From assembly GCA_019246375.1 (NCBI GenBank), contig JAFAQO010000195.1, forward strand, positions 1-13,934: a stretch of DNA of 13,934 nt, given 5' to 3'. A program made the position numbers and the translations under genes. A model generated the notes under the pieces. The model had not been told where the DNA came from and made no database searches. It worked only from the letters and a program-made list of their open reading frames with translations. This document shows, one piece after another, positions 7,398 through 13,934 of this stretch; the stretch's first letter is position 1; every line of letters begins with the position of its first letter. The stretch is from Mycobacterium sp. GTDB taxonomy: Bacteria > Actinomycetota > Actinomycetes > Mycobacteriales > Mycobacteriaceae.

Positions 7398-7757
7398 CTA
7401 TTGCCGCGCCGCGGCGTGCCTTTTGGCCACACGGCGCAACTGGTAGATCCGTAGGGTGCCGGCCGTCACCGTGATCAGCCCGCCGGACACCGCCGCCAGC
7501 AGGATGGCCACTCCCAGGGGCAGGCTCCAGTGGAAGCCAAGGAATGCCAAGTCCGCGGACTTGGTGTTCTGGGTGATGAAGATCAGCAGCACGATGAGAA
7601 TCAGCATGCCGACCGCTAACGCCGACCACAGGGCGGCGGCACGGGTGAAGACGACCGATTCCTGTGTCGGCGCTGCCGCGCCAGCCGGAGCCACTTGATC
7701 AGAAGATGCCGTCGTTGGAGCTCGCTTTTCGGGCGATGCAGAGGGATCGCTGCTCAT
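7398..7757 (-). CDS. LapA/DUF1049-like small membrane protein (Rv3760-like)
   Basis: A 119-residue membrane protein. About 40 disordered N-terminal residues rich in Ser/Ala/Pro precede a helix at about 42-62, the short hydrophilic hairpin QNTKSADLAFLGFHWSLP, a second helix at about 80-100 and a basic C-terminal tail (RIYQLRRVAKRHAAAR). That QN-x-F-LG-x-W pattern between two helices is the DUF1049/LapA signature; in Gammaproteobacteria LapA works with LapB in envelope lipid control, but the actinobacterial role is unknown. The ATG at 7757 is chosen because the upstream frame is unlike the family and overlaps the proX leader. As I recall, Rv3760 also diverges from proX in M. tuberculosis, so the arrangement is conserved. 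A perfect 18-bp palindrome lies within the gene at 7547-7564. Confidence 0.82.
   Translation of the reverse strand: MSSDPSASPEKRAPTTASSDQVAPAGAAAPTQESVVFTRAAALWSALAVGMLILIVLLIFITQNTKSADLAFLGFHWSLPLGVAILLAAVSGGLITVTAGTLRIYQLRRVAKRHAAARQ
7547..7564. repeat. Perfect 18-bp palindrome inside the LapA-like gene
   Basis: CCAAGTCCGCGGACTTGG reads the same on both strands. It encodes part of the conserved loop between the two membrane helices (NTKSADLAF), so coding constraint alone may explain it. No regulatory role is shown. Confidence 0.5.
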
Positions 7758-7870
7758 AATGTCATTTTGCCCTTTCCTGAGCAGAAAGAAACCAAACCGC
7801 GCCGGAAATGGAACCATTTGGGAAACGCGGCGCACACCGAACCAACTCTGCTTTGCATACGTTGTGGCGA

Positions 7871-7876
7871 TAGTGT
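7871..7876 (+). promoter_or_regulatory. Possible -10 element for the proX operon
   Basis: TAGTGT fits the mycobacterial TANNNT pattern and ends 8 nt before the proX ATG at 7885, which would give a leaderless transcript. No Shine-Dalgarno precedes that ATG. No -35 at the right distance is seen. Confidence 0.35.
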
Positions 7877-7884
7877 CGGCTGCT

Positions 7885-8826
7885 ATGAGCATGCTGCGAC
7901 GCCACGCGCGCAGCGCGACGACGGTATTCGCCGCGACAGTTTGGCTCGTCGCTGCCTGTGGTAGTCCTAATCCGCTCGGCGGCGTATCGACCAGCATGAA
8001 GTCCATTGTTGTCGGCTCCGCCGACTTTCCGGAATCCGAAGTCGTCGCCGAAATCTATGCACAGGCTTTGCAGGCCAATGGTTTCCAAGTTGGTCGGCGG
8101 TTGGGTATCGGAAGCCGCGAGACCTATGTCCCGGCGTTGAAGGATCACTCGATTGACTTGGTCCCCGAGTACATCGGCAACCTGCTGCTTTACTTTCAAC
8201 CGGACGCCACGGTCACGCTGCTCGATGCCGTCGAGTTGGAGTTGTATAAGCGGTTGCCCGGTGACCTGTCGATTCTTACGCCGTCACCGGCCTCAGACAC
8301 CGATACGGTCACTGTCACCGCGGCCACCGCTATGAACTGGAACCTGAAAACCATCGCCGACCTGGCGGCCCATTCCGCGGACGTGAAGTTCGCCGCTCCG
8401 TCGGCTTTCCAGAGCCGGCCGTCGGGGCTGGCCGGGCTGCGGCAGAAGTACGGTCTCGACATCAGCCCTGGGAACTTCGTCGCCATTAATGACGGCGGCG
8501 GTCCGGTGACCGTGCGGGCATTAGTGGACGGGACGGTCACTGCCGCCAACGTCTTCAGCACTTCACCAGCCATTCCGGTGAACCACTTGGTCGCACTCGA
8601 GGATCCCGAGCACAACTTTCTGGCAGGCAACATTGTGCCGCTGGTGAATTCGCAAAAGAAATCGGATCAGCTGAAAAATGTGCTGGACGCCGTTTCGGCG
8701 AAGCTCACTACACCCGGTCTGGCCGAGCTCAATGCTTCGGTGTCCGGCAACTCGGGGATCGACCCTGACCAGGCAGCACGCAACTGGGTGCGGGACAACG
8801 GCTTTGACCACCCGATGAGAACTTGA
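7885..8826 (+). CDS. proX: Osmoprotectant ABC transporter substrate-binding lipoprotein ProX
   Basis: A 313-residue periplasmic-type binding protein of the OpuAC/ProX family, which captures glycine betaine, choline or related solutes and delivers them to ProW/ProZ. The start MSMLRRHARS begins a lipoprotein signal: basic n-region, hydrophobic segment, and lipobox VAAC with Cys25 as the predicted lipidated residue, so the mature protein is anchored to the outer face of the membrane. The mature part starts with the family pattern IVVGSADFPESEVVAEIYAQ and contains LGIGSRETYVPAL, IDLVPEYIGNLL and a C-terminal VLDAVSAKLTTPGLAELNA. The ATG at 7885 is preferred to the long upstream frame from 7759 because it yields the signal peptide and the usual length (about 315). 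It is the first gene of a five-gene transcript; proV follows after 30 nt. The exact ligand is not predictable here. Confidence 0.93.
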   Translation: MSMLRRHARSATTVFAATVWLVAACGSPNPLGGVSTSMKSIVVGSADFPESEVVAEIYAQALQANGFQVGRRLGIGSRETYVPALKDHSIDLVPEYIGNLLLYFQPDATVTLLDAVELELYKRLPGDLSILTPSPASDTDTVTVTAATAMNWNLKTIADLAAHSADVKFAAPSAFQSRPSGLAGLRQKYGLDISPGNFVAINDGGGPVTVRALVDGTVTAANVFSTSPAIPVNHLVALEDPEHNFLAGNIVPLVNSQKKSDQLKNVLDAVSAKLTTPGLAELNASVSGNSGIDPDQAARNWVRDNGFDHPMRT

Positions 8827-8856
8827 AGTGGCCATGAGGTTAAGAACGGGCTCAAT

Positions 8857-9960
8857 TTGATCAGCTTCGACAAGGCCACCAAGGTGTATGCCGACGGCAG
8901 CGTCGCCGTCGACCATTTGAGTTTGGACGTACCGAGTGGCGCGTTGACCGTCTTTGTCGGGCCGTCCGGCTGCGGCAAAACTACGTCGATGCGGATGATC
9001 AACCGGATGGTTGAGCCGACCTCGGGGACCGTGAGAGTCGACGGTGCGGACGTGTCCACGGTTGACCCGGTGAAGCTGCGCCTCGGAATCGGCTACGTGA
9101 TCCAGAATGCCGGCTTGATGCCGCATCAGCGGGTGATCGACAACGTGGCGACGGTACCCGTGCTCAAGGGCCAAACCCGACGGTCCGCCCGTCAGGCCGC
9201 TTACCGCGTCCTCGAACGAGTCGGGCTCGACCTGAAGCTCGCCACCCGCTACCCCGCGCAGCTCTCCGGCGGGGAGCAACAGCGCGTCGGCGTAGCGCGG
9301 GCACTGGCTGCCGACCCACCGATTCTACTGATGGATGAGCCGTTCTCGGCGGTGGACCCGGTGGTCCGGAGGGAACTGCAGCGCCAAATACTGCGCCTGC
9401 AAGCCGAATTGCACAAGACCATCGTGTTCGTCACGCACGATATCGACGAGGCAGTCCGGCTGGCGGATTACATCGCGGTGTTCGGTCCGGGCGGTTCGCT
9501 GCAACAGTACGACGAAGCCGCACATCTGTTGTCACACCCGGCCAACGATTTCGTGACCAACTTCGTCGGCCTCGGCCGCGGCTATCGGTGGCTGCAGCGC
9601 CTCGACTTGACTGGGTTGCCGCTGCACGACATTCAGCTCATCTGCGAGTCTGATGTCTTGGCTGCCGGCGACGCGCCACTTCAGCACGGCTGGGCACTGG
9701 TGGTCGATCATGACGACGCGCCGTTGGGTTGGATCGACGCCGACGGCGCGCGGCGACACCGGGGCGGCGCACCGTTGCAGAACTGCCTGGGCGCTGTCGG
9801 ATCACTGCTCCGCCCGGACGGCAACCTGAGCCAGGCGCTGGATACGGCGCTGTCGTCGCCATCGGCCATGGGTGTCGCCGTCGACAGTAGCGGCAAAGTC
9901 ATCGGCGGAGTGCTGGCGACCGACGTGTTGGCCGCGCTGGATTCTCAGCGGCAGGCCTGA
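8857..9960 (+). CDS. proV: Osmoprotectant ABC transporter ATP-binding protein ProV
   Basis: A 367-residue ABC ATPase that energises solute import. Visible elements are Walker A GPSGCGKTT (35-43), Q-loop Q83, signature LSGGEQQ (136-142), Walker B ILLMDE (156-161, catalytic E161) and H-loop H194. The region from about residue 255 contains two CBS-like modules (WALVVDHDDAPLGWIDADG and SAMGVAVDSSGKVIGGVLATDVLAAL), which in OpuA-type systems sense ionic strength. The start is an unusual TTG at 8857: MISFDKATKVY aligns with ABC family N-termini, no ATG or GTG is in frame between the proX stop and this codon, and only a weak AACGGG lies upstream. proW follows after 2 nt. Confidence 0.94.
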   Translation: MISFDKATKVYADGSVAVDHLSLDVPSGALTVFVGPSGCGKTTSMRMINRMVEPTSGTVRVDGADVSTVDPVKLRLGIGYVIQNAGLMPHQRVIDNVATVPVLKGQTRRSARQAAYRVLERVGLDLKLATRYPAQLSGGEQQRVGVARALAADPPILLMDEPFSAVDPVVRRELQRQILRLQAELHKTIVFVTHDIDEAVRLADYIAVFGPGGSLQQYDEAAHLLSHPANDFVTNFVGLGRGYRWLQRLDLTGLPLHDIQLICESDVLAAGDAPLQHGWALVVDHDDAPLGWIDADGARRHRGGAPLQNCLGAVGSLLRPDGNLSQALDTALSSPSAMGVAVDSSGKVIGGVLATDVLAALDSQRQA

Positions 9961-9962
9961 GC

Positions 9963-10652
9963 GTGCACTATCTGCTGACACACCAGAGCGCCGCCTGGGC
10001 GCTGACGGTAATCCATCTGCGGCTGTCCTTGCTGCCAGTGCTGATTGGTCTGGCGATCGCCTTGCCGCTCGGTGTGCTGGTGCAGCGCACAACGATGCTG
10101 CGACGGCTGACGACCGTGACCGGCAGCGTCGTGTTCACCATCCCGTCGCTGGCTTTATTCGTTGTGCTGCCGCTGATTATCCCGACCCGAATCCTCGACG
10201 AGGCCAACGTCATCATCGCGCTGACCCTCTACACCACAGCGCTGCTCGTGCGAGCGGTCCCCGAGGCGCTGGACGCTGTACCGGCGCAGGTGCGCGACGC
10301 TGCCACCGCTGTCGGGTATGGGCCGATCGCACGCGTGCTGAAAGTTGAGCTGCCGCTGTCGGTTCCGGTGCTGGTCGCCAGCCTGCGAGTCGTCGTGGTG
10401 ACCAATATCTCAATGGTCGCTGTGGGTTCGGTGATCGGTATCGGCGGTCTGGGCACTTGGTTCACGGACGGCTACCAGGCCGACAAAAGCGACGAAATAG
10501 TCGCCGGCATCATCGCCGTCTTTATTTTGGCGATCGTCATCGACATGCTGATCATGCTGGCCGGCAGGCTAGCCACCCCGTGGGAACGCAAGCCACAAAC
10601 CGGCCGTCGGCTGCGCCTGCTGAGAGCGCCGATAGTTGGTGGCGCGCGATGA
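9963..10652 (+). CDS. proW: Osmoprotectant ABC transporter permease ProW
   Basis: A 229-residue integral membrane permease of the OpuBB/ProW type with about five or six hydrophobic helices. The cytoplasmic EAA loop that docks ProV is EALDAVPAQVRDAATAVGYG, starting near residue 101, and the following ELPLSVPVLVASLR is typical. The GTG at 9963 is the start, 2 nt after the proV stop, giving the family N-terminus and usual length. Its stop overlaps the proZ start as ATGA, so translation is coupled. Together with ProZ it forms the heterodimeric channel. Confidence 0.93.
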   Translation: MHYLLTHQSAAWALTVIHLRLSLLPVLIGLAIALPLGVLVQRTTMLRRLTTVTGSVVFTIPSLALFVVLPLIIPTRILDEANVIIALTLYTTALLVRAVPEALDAVPAQVRDAATAVGYGPIARVLKVELPLSVPVLVASLRVVVVTNISMVAVGSVIGIGGLGTWFTDGYQADKSDEIVAGIIAVFILAIVIDMLIMLAGRLATPWERKPQTGRRLRLLRAPIVGGAR

Positions 10653-11395
10653 ACTTTTTGGCTCAGGCATTGTCCTACATCCTCACCGCGGACAATTGGC
10701 TGGGACCGGCCGGACTAGCGGCCCGCATTCTCGAGCATTTGCAGTACACGGTGGCGGCCGTCGCCCTGTCGGCGCTGATCGCCATTCCGATCGGACTGAT
10801 CATCGGGCACACTGGCCGCGGCGTGCTCGTCGTGGTGAGTGCGGTCAACGGTTTACGTGCGCTGCCGACGCTGGGCGTGCTGTTGCTGGCTGTGCTGTGG
10901 TGGGGGCTTGGGTTAGTGCCGCCGATAGCGGCGCTGATGCTGTTGGGTATTCCGCCCTTGCTGGCCGGCACCTATGCCGGGATCTCCAATGTCGACGCAG
11001 AACTGGTCGACGCCGCGCGCTCGATGGGCATGACTGAGACTCAGGTGTTGCTGCGCGTCGAAGTCCCCAATGCGCTGCCGCTGATCCTGGGCGGACTGCG
11101 CACCGCGACGCTGCAGGTAGTCGCCACCGCGACGGTGGCCGCCTACGCCAGTCTCGGCGGCCTCGGCCGCTACCTGATCGACGGCATTAAGGTGCGCCAG
11201 TTTCACATCGCTGTGGTCGGCGCGCTGATGGTGGCCGCGTTGGCGCTAATCCTTGACGCGGCGCTGGCATTCGCGGTGTGGCTCTCGGTGCCGGGCACGG
11301 GTCGATGGCGTCGGCGCTCGCTGGAGAGCCCGGCAACCCCGCAGCCTGCGGTTCTCGACCGGGCTGCGGAACCACTGCGGGCGCGCCTAGAGTAG
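10649..11395 (+). CDS. proZ: Osmoprotectant ABC transporter permease ProZ
   Basis: A 248-residue permease paralogous to ProW. Hydrophobic helices begin near residue 30 (YTVAAVALSALIAIPIGLII). The EAA loop (DAELVDAARSMGMTETQVLL) lies at about 116-135, followed by VEVPNALPLILGGLRTATLQ and the conserved SLGGLGRYLIDG. The final 30 or so residues are a hydrophilic, Arg-rich tail that would face the cytoplasm. The ATG at 10649 overlaps the proW stop, and the longer frame from 10457 is out-of-frame proW sequence. The next gene starts 4 nt after the stop. It completes the importer with ProX, ProV and ProW. Confidence 0.93.
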   Translation: MNFLAQALSYILTADNWLGPAGLAARILEHLQYTVAAVALSALIAIPIGLIIGHTGRGVLVVVSAVNGLRALPTLGVLLLAVLWWGLGLVPPIAALMLLGIPPLLAGTYAGISNVDAELVDAARSMGMTETQVLLRVEVPNALPLILGGLRTATLQVVATATVAAYASLGGLGRYLIDGIKVRQFHIAVVGALMVAALALILDAALAFAVWLSVPGTGRWRRRSLESPATPQPAVLDRAAEPLRARLE

Positions 11396-11399
11396 ACCG

Positions 11400-12005
11400 G
11401 TGAACCCCGTCCAGTCTGGTGCGTCGAAGAACTCGTTCCCCGCGATGCTCACGTGGCGGGCGCCCGACGTCCATCGCATGGAATCGGTGCGGGTCCAGGT
11501 GTTCGGCAAGCGGATCAAGGCCAACGGCCGCATTGTGGCCGCCGCCGCTGAAACGCATCCGGCGTTCGGTGCCTACTACGACTTACAGACCGATGAGACC
11601 GGCGCCACCAAGCGATTCGGGATAACCGTGACGCTTGCCGAGCGGGAACGTCAGCTCTCGATCGCCCGCGATGAAGAGAACATGTGGCTGGTGACCGACC
11701 ACCGCGGCGAATCGCGCGCAAGCTACGACGGCGCCCTCGACGTGGACGTCGTCTTCAGTCCGTTCTTCAACACGTTGCCGATCCGGCGGTGCGAACTGCA
11801 CAAGCGGGCGCACTCGGTCACGTTGCCGATCGTTTATGTGAGTCTGCCCGACATGTCGGTGGCCGCGGCGATGCTCAGTTACAGCAGCGCCGGCCCGGGC
11901 AATAGTGAAGGGATCAAGTTGCATTCGCCGGTCGCCGACACCACCGTCACGGTCGACACCGACGGGTTCATCGTGGACTACCCAGGCTTGGCAGAGCGGA
12001 TCTGA
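11400..12005 (+). CDS. Putative glycolipid-binding protein (PF06475 type, Rv3755c-like)
   Basis: A 201-residue protein of the putative glycolipid-binding family (formerly DUF1089; Pseudomonas PA1994 is a structural member). Visible family marks are an early W with HRMESVRV, the central [11 protein letters not shown], a [17 protein letters not shown] block (the strongest signature), and [20 protein letters not shown] near the C-terminus. No signal peptide is present, so it is likely cytoplasmic. The GTG at 11400 lies 4 nt after the proZ stop, making it the fifth gene of the proXVWZ transcript; as I recall, this order is kept in M. tuberculosis. Why a proposed lipid-binding protein travels with an osmoprotectant importer is not known. 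Its last 38 bp overlap the 3' end of convergent tyrA. The family name rests on structure, and binding is unproven. Confidence 0.85.
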   Translation: MNPVQSGASKNSFPAMLTWRAPDVHRMESVRVQVFGKRIKANGRIVAAAAETHPAFGAYYDLQTDETGATKRFGITVTLAERERQLSIARDEENMWLVTDHRGESRASYDGALDVDVVFSPFFNTLPIRRCELHKRAHSVTLPIVYVSLPDMSVAAAMLSYSSAGPGNSEGIKLHSPVADTTVTVDTDGFIVDYPGLAERI

Positions 12006-12945
12006 TTACGCCCCCGGCCCGGCCGGCGGCGGCCAATTCTTCGCGCCAGTTCTCTGCGCCGACGAAGACTGTGACGATCTCCGGGCGCGAGAAGCTGTCG
12101 TAGCGAGTTCGTGCAGCGTGGCCTGTTTCGACGAGTTCGGCCACCGAGTTGTTGTGCGCCAAAGCCTCCCGTGAACGGCTGAGCAGTTCGAGGGCACGGT
12201 CCAGAGCCGGCAGCAGCTGGCCGGCGTTGGCTTCGCACATCGCCCGCACCAGATCCGGCGCGCTGCCCGCGACCCGGGTGCCGTCGCGAAAGGAGCCGGC
12301 GGCCAGCGCGAAGGCCAGCGGCACCTCGGCGGCGGTTATCGCGAGCGCCTCGGCAAGGAGGTGCGGCAGGTGCGAGATGGCGGCCGCGGCAGCGTCGTGC
12401 TCATCGGATTTGGCCGGCACCACGACCGACCCGCAGTCCAGCGCCAGCGTCATCACCATCGTCCACACCTCGGGGTCGACGTGGTCGTCCACGCACACCA
12501 CCCAAGGCGCCCCGGTGAACAACCGGACGTGGCCGGCCGCCCAACCCGAATGCGCGGTACCGGTCATCGGGTGCCCGCCGACAAAGCGCGCCTGCAGTCC
12601 AGCGGCCGTGACTTCATCGAGAACCGCACTTTTGACACTCGTGACGTCGGTCAGCGGACAGTTGGGAGCCGATTCGCAGATCCGCGCCAGCATGCTCGGT
12701 AATGCCGGCATGGGCACTGCGAGCACGATCAACGCTTTGCTGTCGGCGGCACGGGTGAGCGCGTCCGTGATCTCGGTAGTGGCGTCGAACCCGTCGAACC
12801 GGGCGGCCTGCACACCTTCCACCGACCGGTTGTAGCCGAACACCTCATAACCCGCCGTTGCCGCGGCCCGCATTATCGAGCCGCCGATCAGCCCCAACCC
12901 CAGCACGCACACCGGTGTCTTCGCCACACTCCCAGGTTGGCACAT
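11968..12945 (-). CDS. tyrA: Prephenate dehydrogenase TyrA
   Basis: A 325-residue NAD(P)-dependent enzyme that oxidatively decarboxylates prephenate to 4-hydroxyphenylpyruvate in tyrosine synthesis. The Rossmann motif [10 protein letters not shown] is at 14-23; [28 protein letters not shown] and [13 protein letters not shown] carry the substrate and catalytic region, with the catalytic His probably that in GGHPM. The helical dimerisation domain has [12 protein letters not shown] and [20 protein letters not shown]. No ACT domain is present. The start is uncertain: ATG 12945 is used, while GTG 12927 (GGGAG close upstream) would give 319 residues. Both exceed the roughly 301 residues I recall for M. 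tuberculosis TyrA; the excess is mostly C-terminal ([17 protein letters not shown] onward). Its 3' end overlaps the glycolipid-binding gene by 38 bp, so the two convergent transcripts are antisense there. Confidence 0.93.
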   Translation of the reverse strand: MCQPGSVAKTPVCVLGLGLIGGSIMRAAATAGYEVFGYNRSVEGVQAARFDGFDATTEITDALTRAADSKALIVLAVPMPALPSMLARICESAPNCPLTDVTSVKSAVLDEVTAAGLQARFVGGHPMTGTAHSGWAAGHVRLFTGAPWVVCVDDHVDPEVWTMVMTLALDCGSVVVPAKSDEHDAAAAAISHLPHLLAEALAITAAEVPLAFALAAGSFRDGTRVAGSAPDLVRAMCEANAGQLLPALDRALELLSRSREALAHNNSVAELVETGHAARTRYDSFSRPEIVTVFVGAENWREELAAAGRAGGVIRSALPSLGSPR

Positions 12946-12985
12946 TTTCCAGACGGTCCGGTGTCTGATGCCGTGGCCGATTGGC

Positions 12986-13007
12986 TGGTCAAGGGCCTTG
13001 GTCAAGG
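12986..13007. repeat. Overlapping direct and inverted repeats upstream of the TadA-associated gene
   Basis: TGGTCAAGG occurs twice (from 12986 and from 12999), separated so that CAAGG-G-CCTTG and CCTTG-GT-CAAGG inverted repeats also form. The element ends 2 nt before the proposed -10 at 13010 and lies between divergent tyrA and the next gene. It may be a regulator site. Confidence 0.3.
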
Positions 13008-13009
13008 AC

Positions 13010-13015
13010 TAGCGT
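13010..13015 (+). promoter_or_regulatory. Possible -10 element of the tadA unit, leaderless
   Basis: TAGCGT fits TANNNT and ends 8 nt before the ATG at 13024, the spacing expected for a transcript starting at the start codon. No Shine-Dalgarno is seen. No clear -35 is present. Confidence 0.4.
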
Positions 13016-13023
13016 AGGCGCCC

Positions 13024-13545
13024 ATGGGAGCACAGCGCGCCTCCGCGCAAGGGCCGTCCACGGACACCCCGGACGGCTTTGGCGTCGCCGTCGTGCGCGA
13101 GGACGGCAAATGGCACTGCTCTGCCATGCGTCCGAAAGTGCTGACGAGTTTGGCCGCCGCCGAAACGGAACTACGCGAGTTACGCAGCGCTGGGGCTGTT
13201 TTCGGACTGCTCGACATCGACGATGAATTTTTTGTCATCATTCGGCCGGCGCCTTCGGGAACGCGGCTATTGCTGTCGGACGCCACCGCCGCGCTGGATT
13301 ACGACATTGCTGCCGAAGTGCTGGAGAACTTGGACGCCGAGATCGACGCGGATGATCTCGAGGACGCTGAGCCGTTCGAAGAGGGCGACCTGGGGTTGCT
13401 CTCCGACATCGGATTGCCCGATGCGGTGCTGGGCGTCATCCTCGACGAGACCGACTTGTACGCCGACGAGCAGCTGGGCCGCATCGCGCGGGAAATGGGA
13501 TTCGCCGAGGAACTGTCGGCGGTGCTCGACCGTCTCGGTCGGTGA
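13024..13545 (+). CDS. tRNA adenosine deaminase-associated protein (Rv3753c-like)
   Basis: A 173-residue actinobacterial protein of the family regularly encoded just before tadA and named for that linkage. The N-terminal part (DGFGVAVVREDGKWHCSAM, then ELRSAGAVFGLLDIDDEFFVIIRP) looks like an alpha/beta domain; the middle (residues about 90-125) is strongly acidic with runs of Asp/Glu, and the C-terminus (LYADEQLGRIAREMGFAEELSAVLDRLG) is helical. Its biochemical role is unknown; genomic linkage suggests a link to tRNA wobble-inosine formation. The ATG at 13024 fits the family start and a possible leaderless promoter. Its stop overlaps the tadA start as GTGA, so the two are translationally coupled. 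Confidence 0.88.
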   Translation: MGAQRASAQGPSTDTPDGFGVAVVREDGKWHCSAMRPKVLTSLAAAETELRELRSAGAVFGLLDIDDEFFVIIRPAPSGTRLLLSDATAALDYDIAAEVLENLDAEIDADDLEDAEPFEEGDLGLLSDIGLPDAVLGVILDETDLYADEQLGRIAREMGFAEELSAVLDRLGR

Positions 13546-13934
13546 TAGCCGACGAAGACTTGATCCGTGCTGCGCTTGCGGCCGCCGCCAACGCGGGTCC
13601 CCGTGACGTGCCGGTGGGCGCAATCGTCTTCGCCGCGGATGGCACGGAGCTGGCACGCGCGGTCAATGCCCGCGAGGCGCTTGGTGACCCCACCGCGCAC
13701 GCGGAGATACTTGCGCTGCGGGCCGCGGCCAGGGTGCACGGCGACGGCTGGCGGCTGGAGGGAGCCACTCTGGCGGTCACCGTCGAGCCGTGCACGATGT
13801 GCGCCGGCGCCGTGGTGCTCGCGCGGGTCGCGCGGCTGGTGTTCGGGGCCTGGGAACCCAAGACCGGAGCAGTCGGCTCGCTATGGGACGTGGTGCGCGA
13901 CCGCCGCCTCAACCACCGCCCCGCCGTCCGGGGC
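13542..13934 (+). CDS. tadA: tRNA adenosine(34) deaminase TadA, C-terminus cut by window end
   Basis: 131 residues are visible of a protein usually about 150 long. TadA deaminates A34 of tRNA-Arg(ACG) to inosine, allowing CGU, CGC and CGA decoding. The zinc site is complete: HAE with H53 and the proton-shuttle E55, and PCTMC with C84 and C87. The substrate-side sequence DVPVGAIV and the later FGAWEPKTGAVGSLWDVVRD also match the family. The start is a GTG at 13542 overlapping the upstream stop (GTGA), which explains the lack of a separate ribosome site. The frame runs open to the last base. Confidence 0.95.
   Translation, partial: MIADEDLIRAALAAAANAGPRDVPVGAIVFAADGTELARAVNAREALGDPTAHAEILALRAAARVHGDGWRLEGATLAVTVEPCTMCAGAVVLARVARLVFGAWEPKTGAVGSLWDVVRDRRLNHRPAVRG

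Noticed and set aside
7758..8006. N-terminal extension of the LapA-like protein to 8006
   Set aside because: It would overlap the proX start region and signal sequence on the other strand and does not resemble the family.
8834..8860. ATG at 8834 as the start of proV
   Set aside because: It is out of frame with proV and reaches a stop at 8858-8860; the TTG at 8857 is the only workable start.

Overview
The window looks like chromosomal DNA of a Mycobacterium, probably non-tuberculous. The reasons are high G+C with GTG/TTG starts, several likely leaderless genes, an F420-dependent Ddn-type reductase, and a right half that follows, as I recall it, the M. tuberculosis order Rv3760, proXVWZ (Rv3759c-Rv3756c), Rv3755c, tyrA (Rv3754), Rv3753c and tadA (Rv3752c). 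The species cannot be fixed from sequence alone. No RNA gene, CRISPR array or insertion sequence was seen, and no stretch over 300 bases lacks a gene (the longest gap, 4542-4798, holds a hairpin and a regulated promoter).

Left part (1-1597, minus strand): an aminoglycoside-phosphotransferase-like protein of the ACAD10/11 N-terminal type (FadE36-like), followed after 1 nt by a short-chain dehydrogenase cut by the window edge. The pair has its own promoter, whose -10 is covered by a perfect palindrome.

Centre (1601-7391), an accessory-looking detoxification block: a MarR repressor diverges from a SAM-dependent methyltransferase, which is followed by an unusual fusion of an ABM-like domain with an MDR quinone oxidoreductase. 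Then come a PadR-like regulator with a long Gly/Phe repeat N-terminus, and a minus-strand operon of a second, paralogous methyltransferase plus a Ddn-family F420 reductase. A histidine phosphatase closes the block. The most notable observation is that the methyltransferase promoter (2086-2125) and the PadR-like gene promoter (4704-4743) carry the same module: two tandem 17-bp inverted-repeat boxes 19 bp apart, the first ending in the -35 hexamer and the second running into the -10. This suggests one regulator, most simply the MarR protein, controls both. From memory, the MarR/methyltransferase pair resembles M. tuberculosis Rv2887/Rv0560c, which is linked to drug N-methylation and salicylate induction.

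Right part (7398-13934), core genome: a small LapA-like membrane protein (minus) diverges from the osmoprotectant ABC operon proX-proV-proW-proZ, whose last gene is followed after 4 nt by a putative glycolipid-binding protein. That gene converges on tyrA (prephenate dehydrogenase, minus) with a 38-bp 3' overlap. A tRNA-adenosine-deaminase-associated protein and tadA (GTGA overlap, cut by the window end) complete the window.
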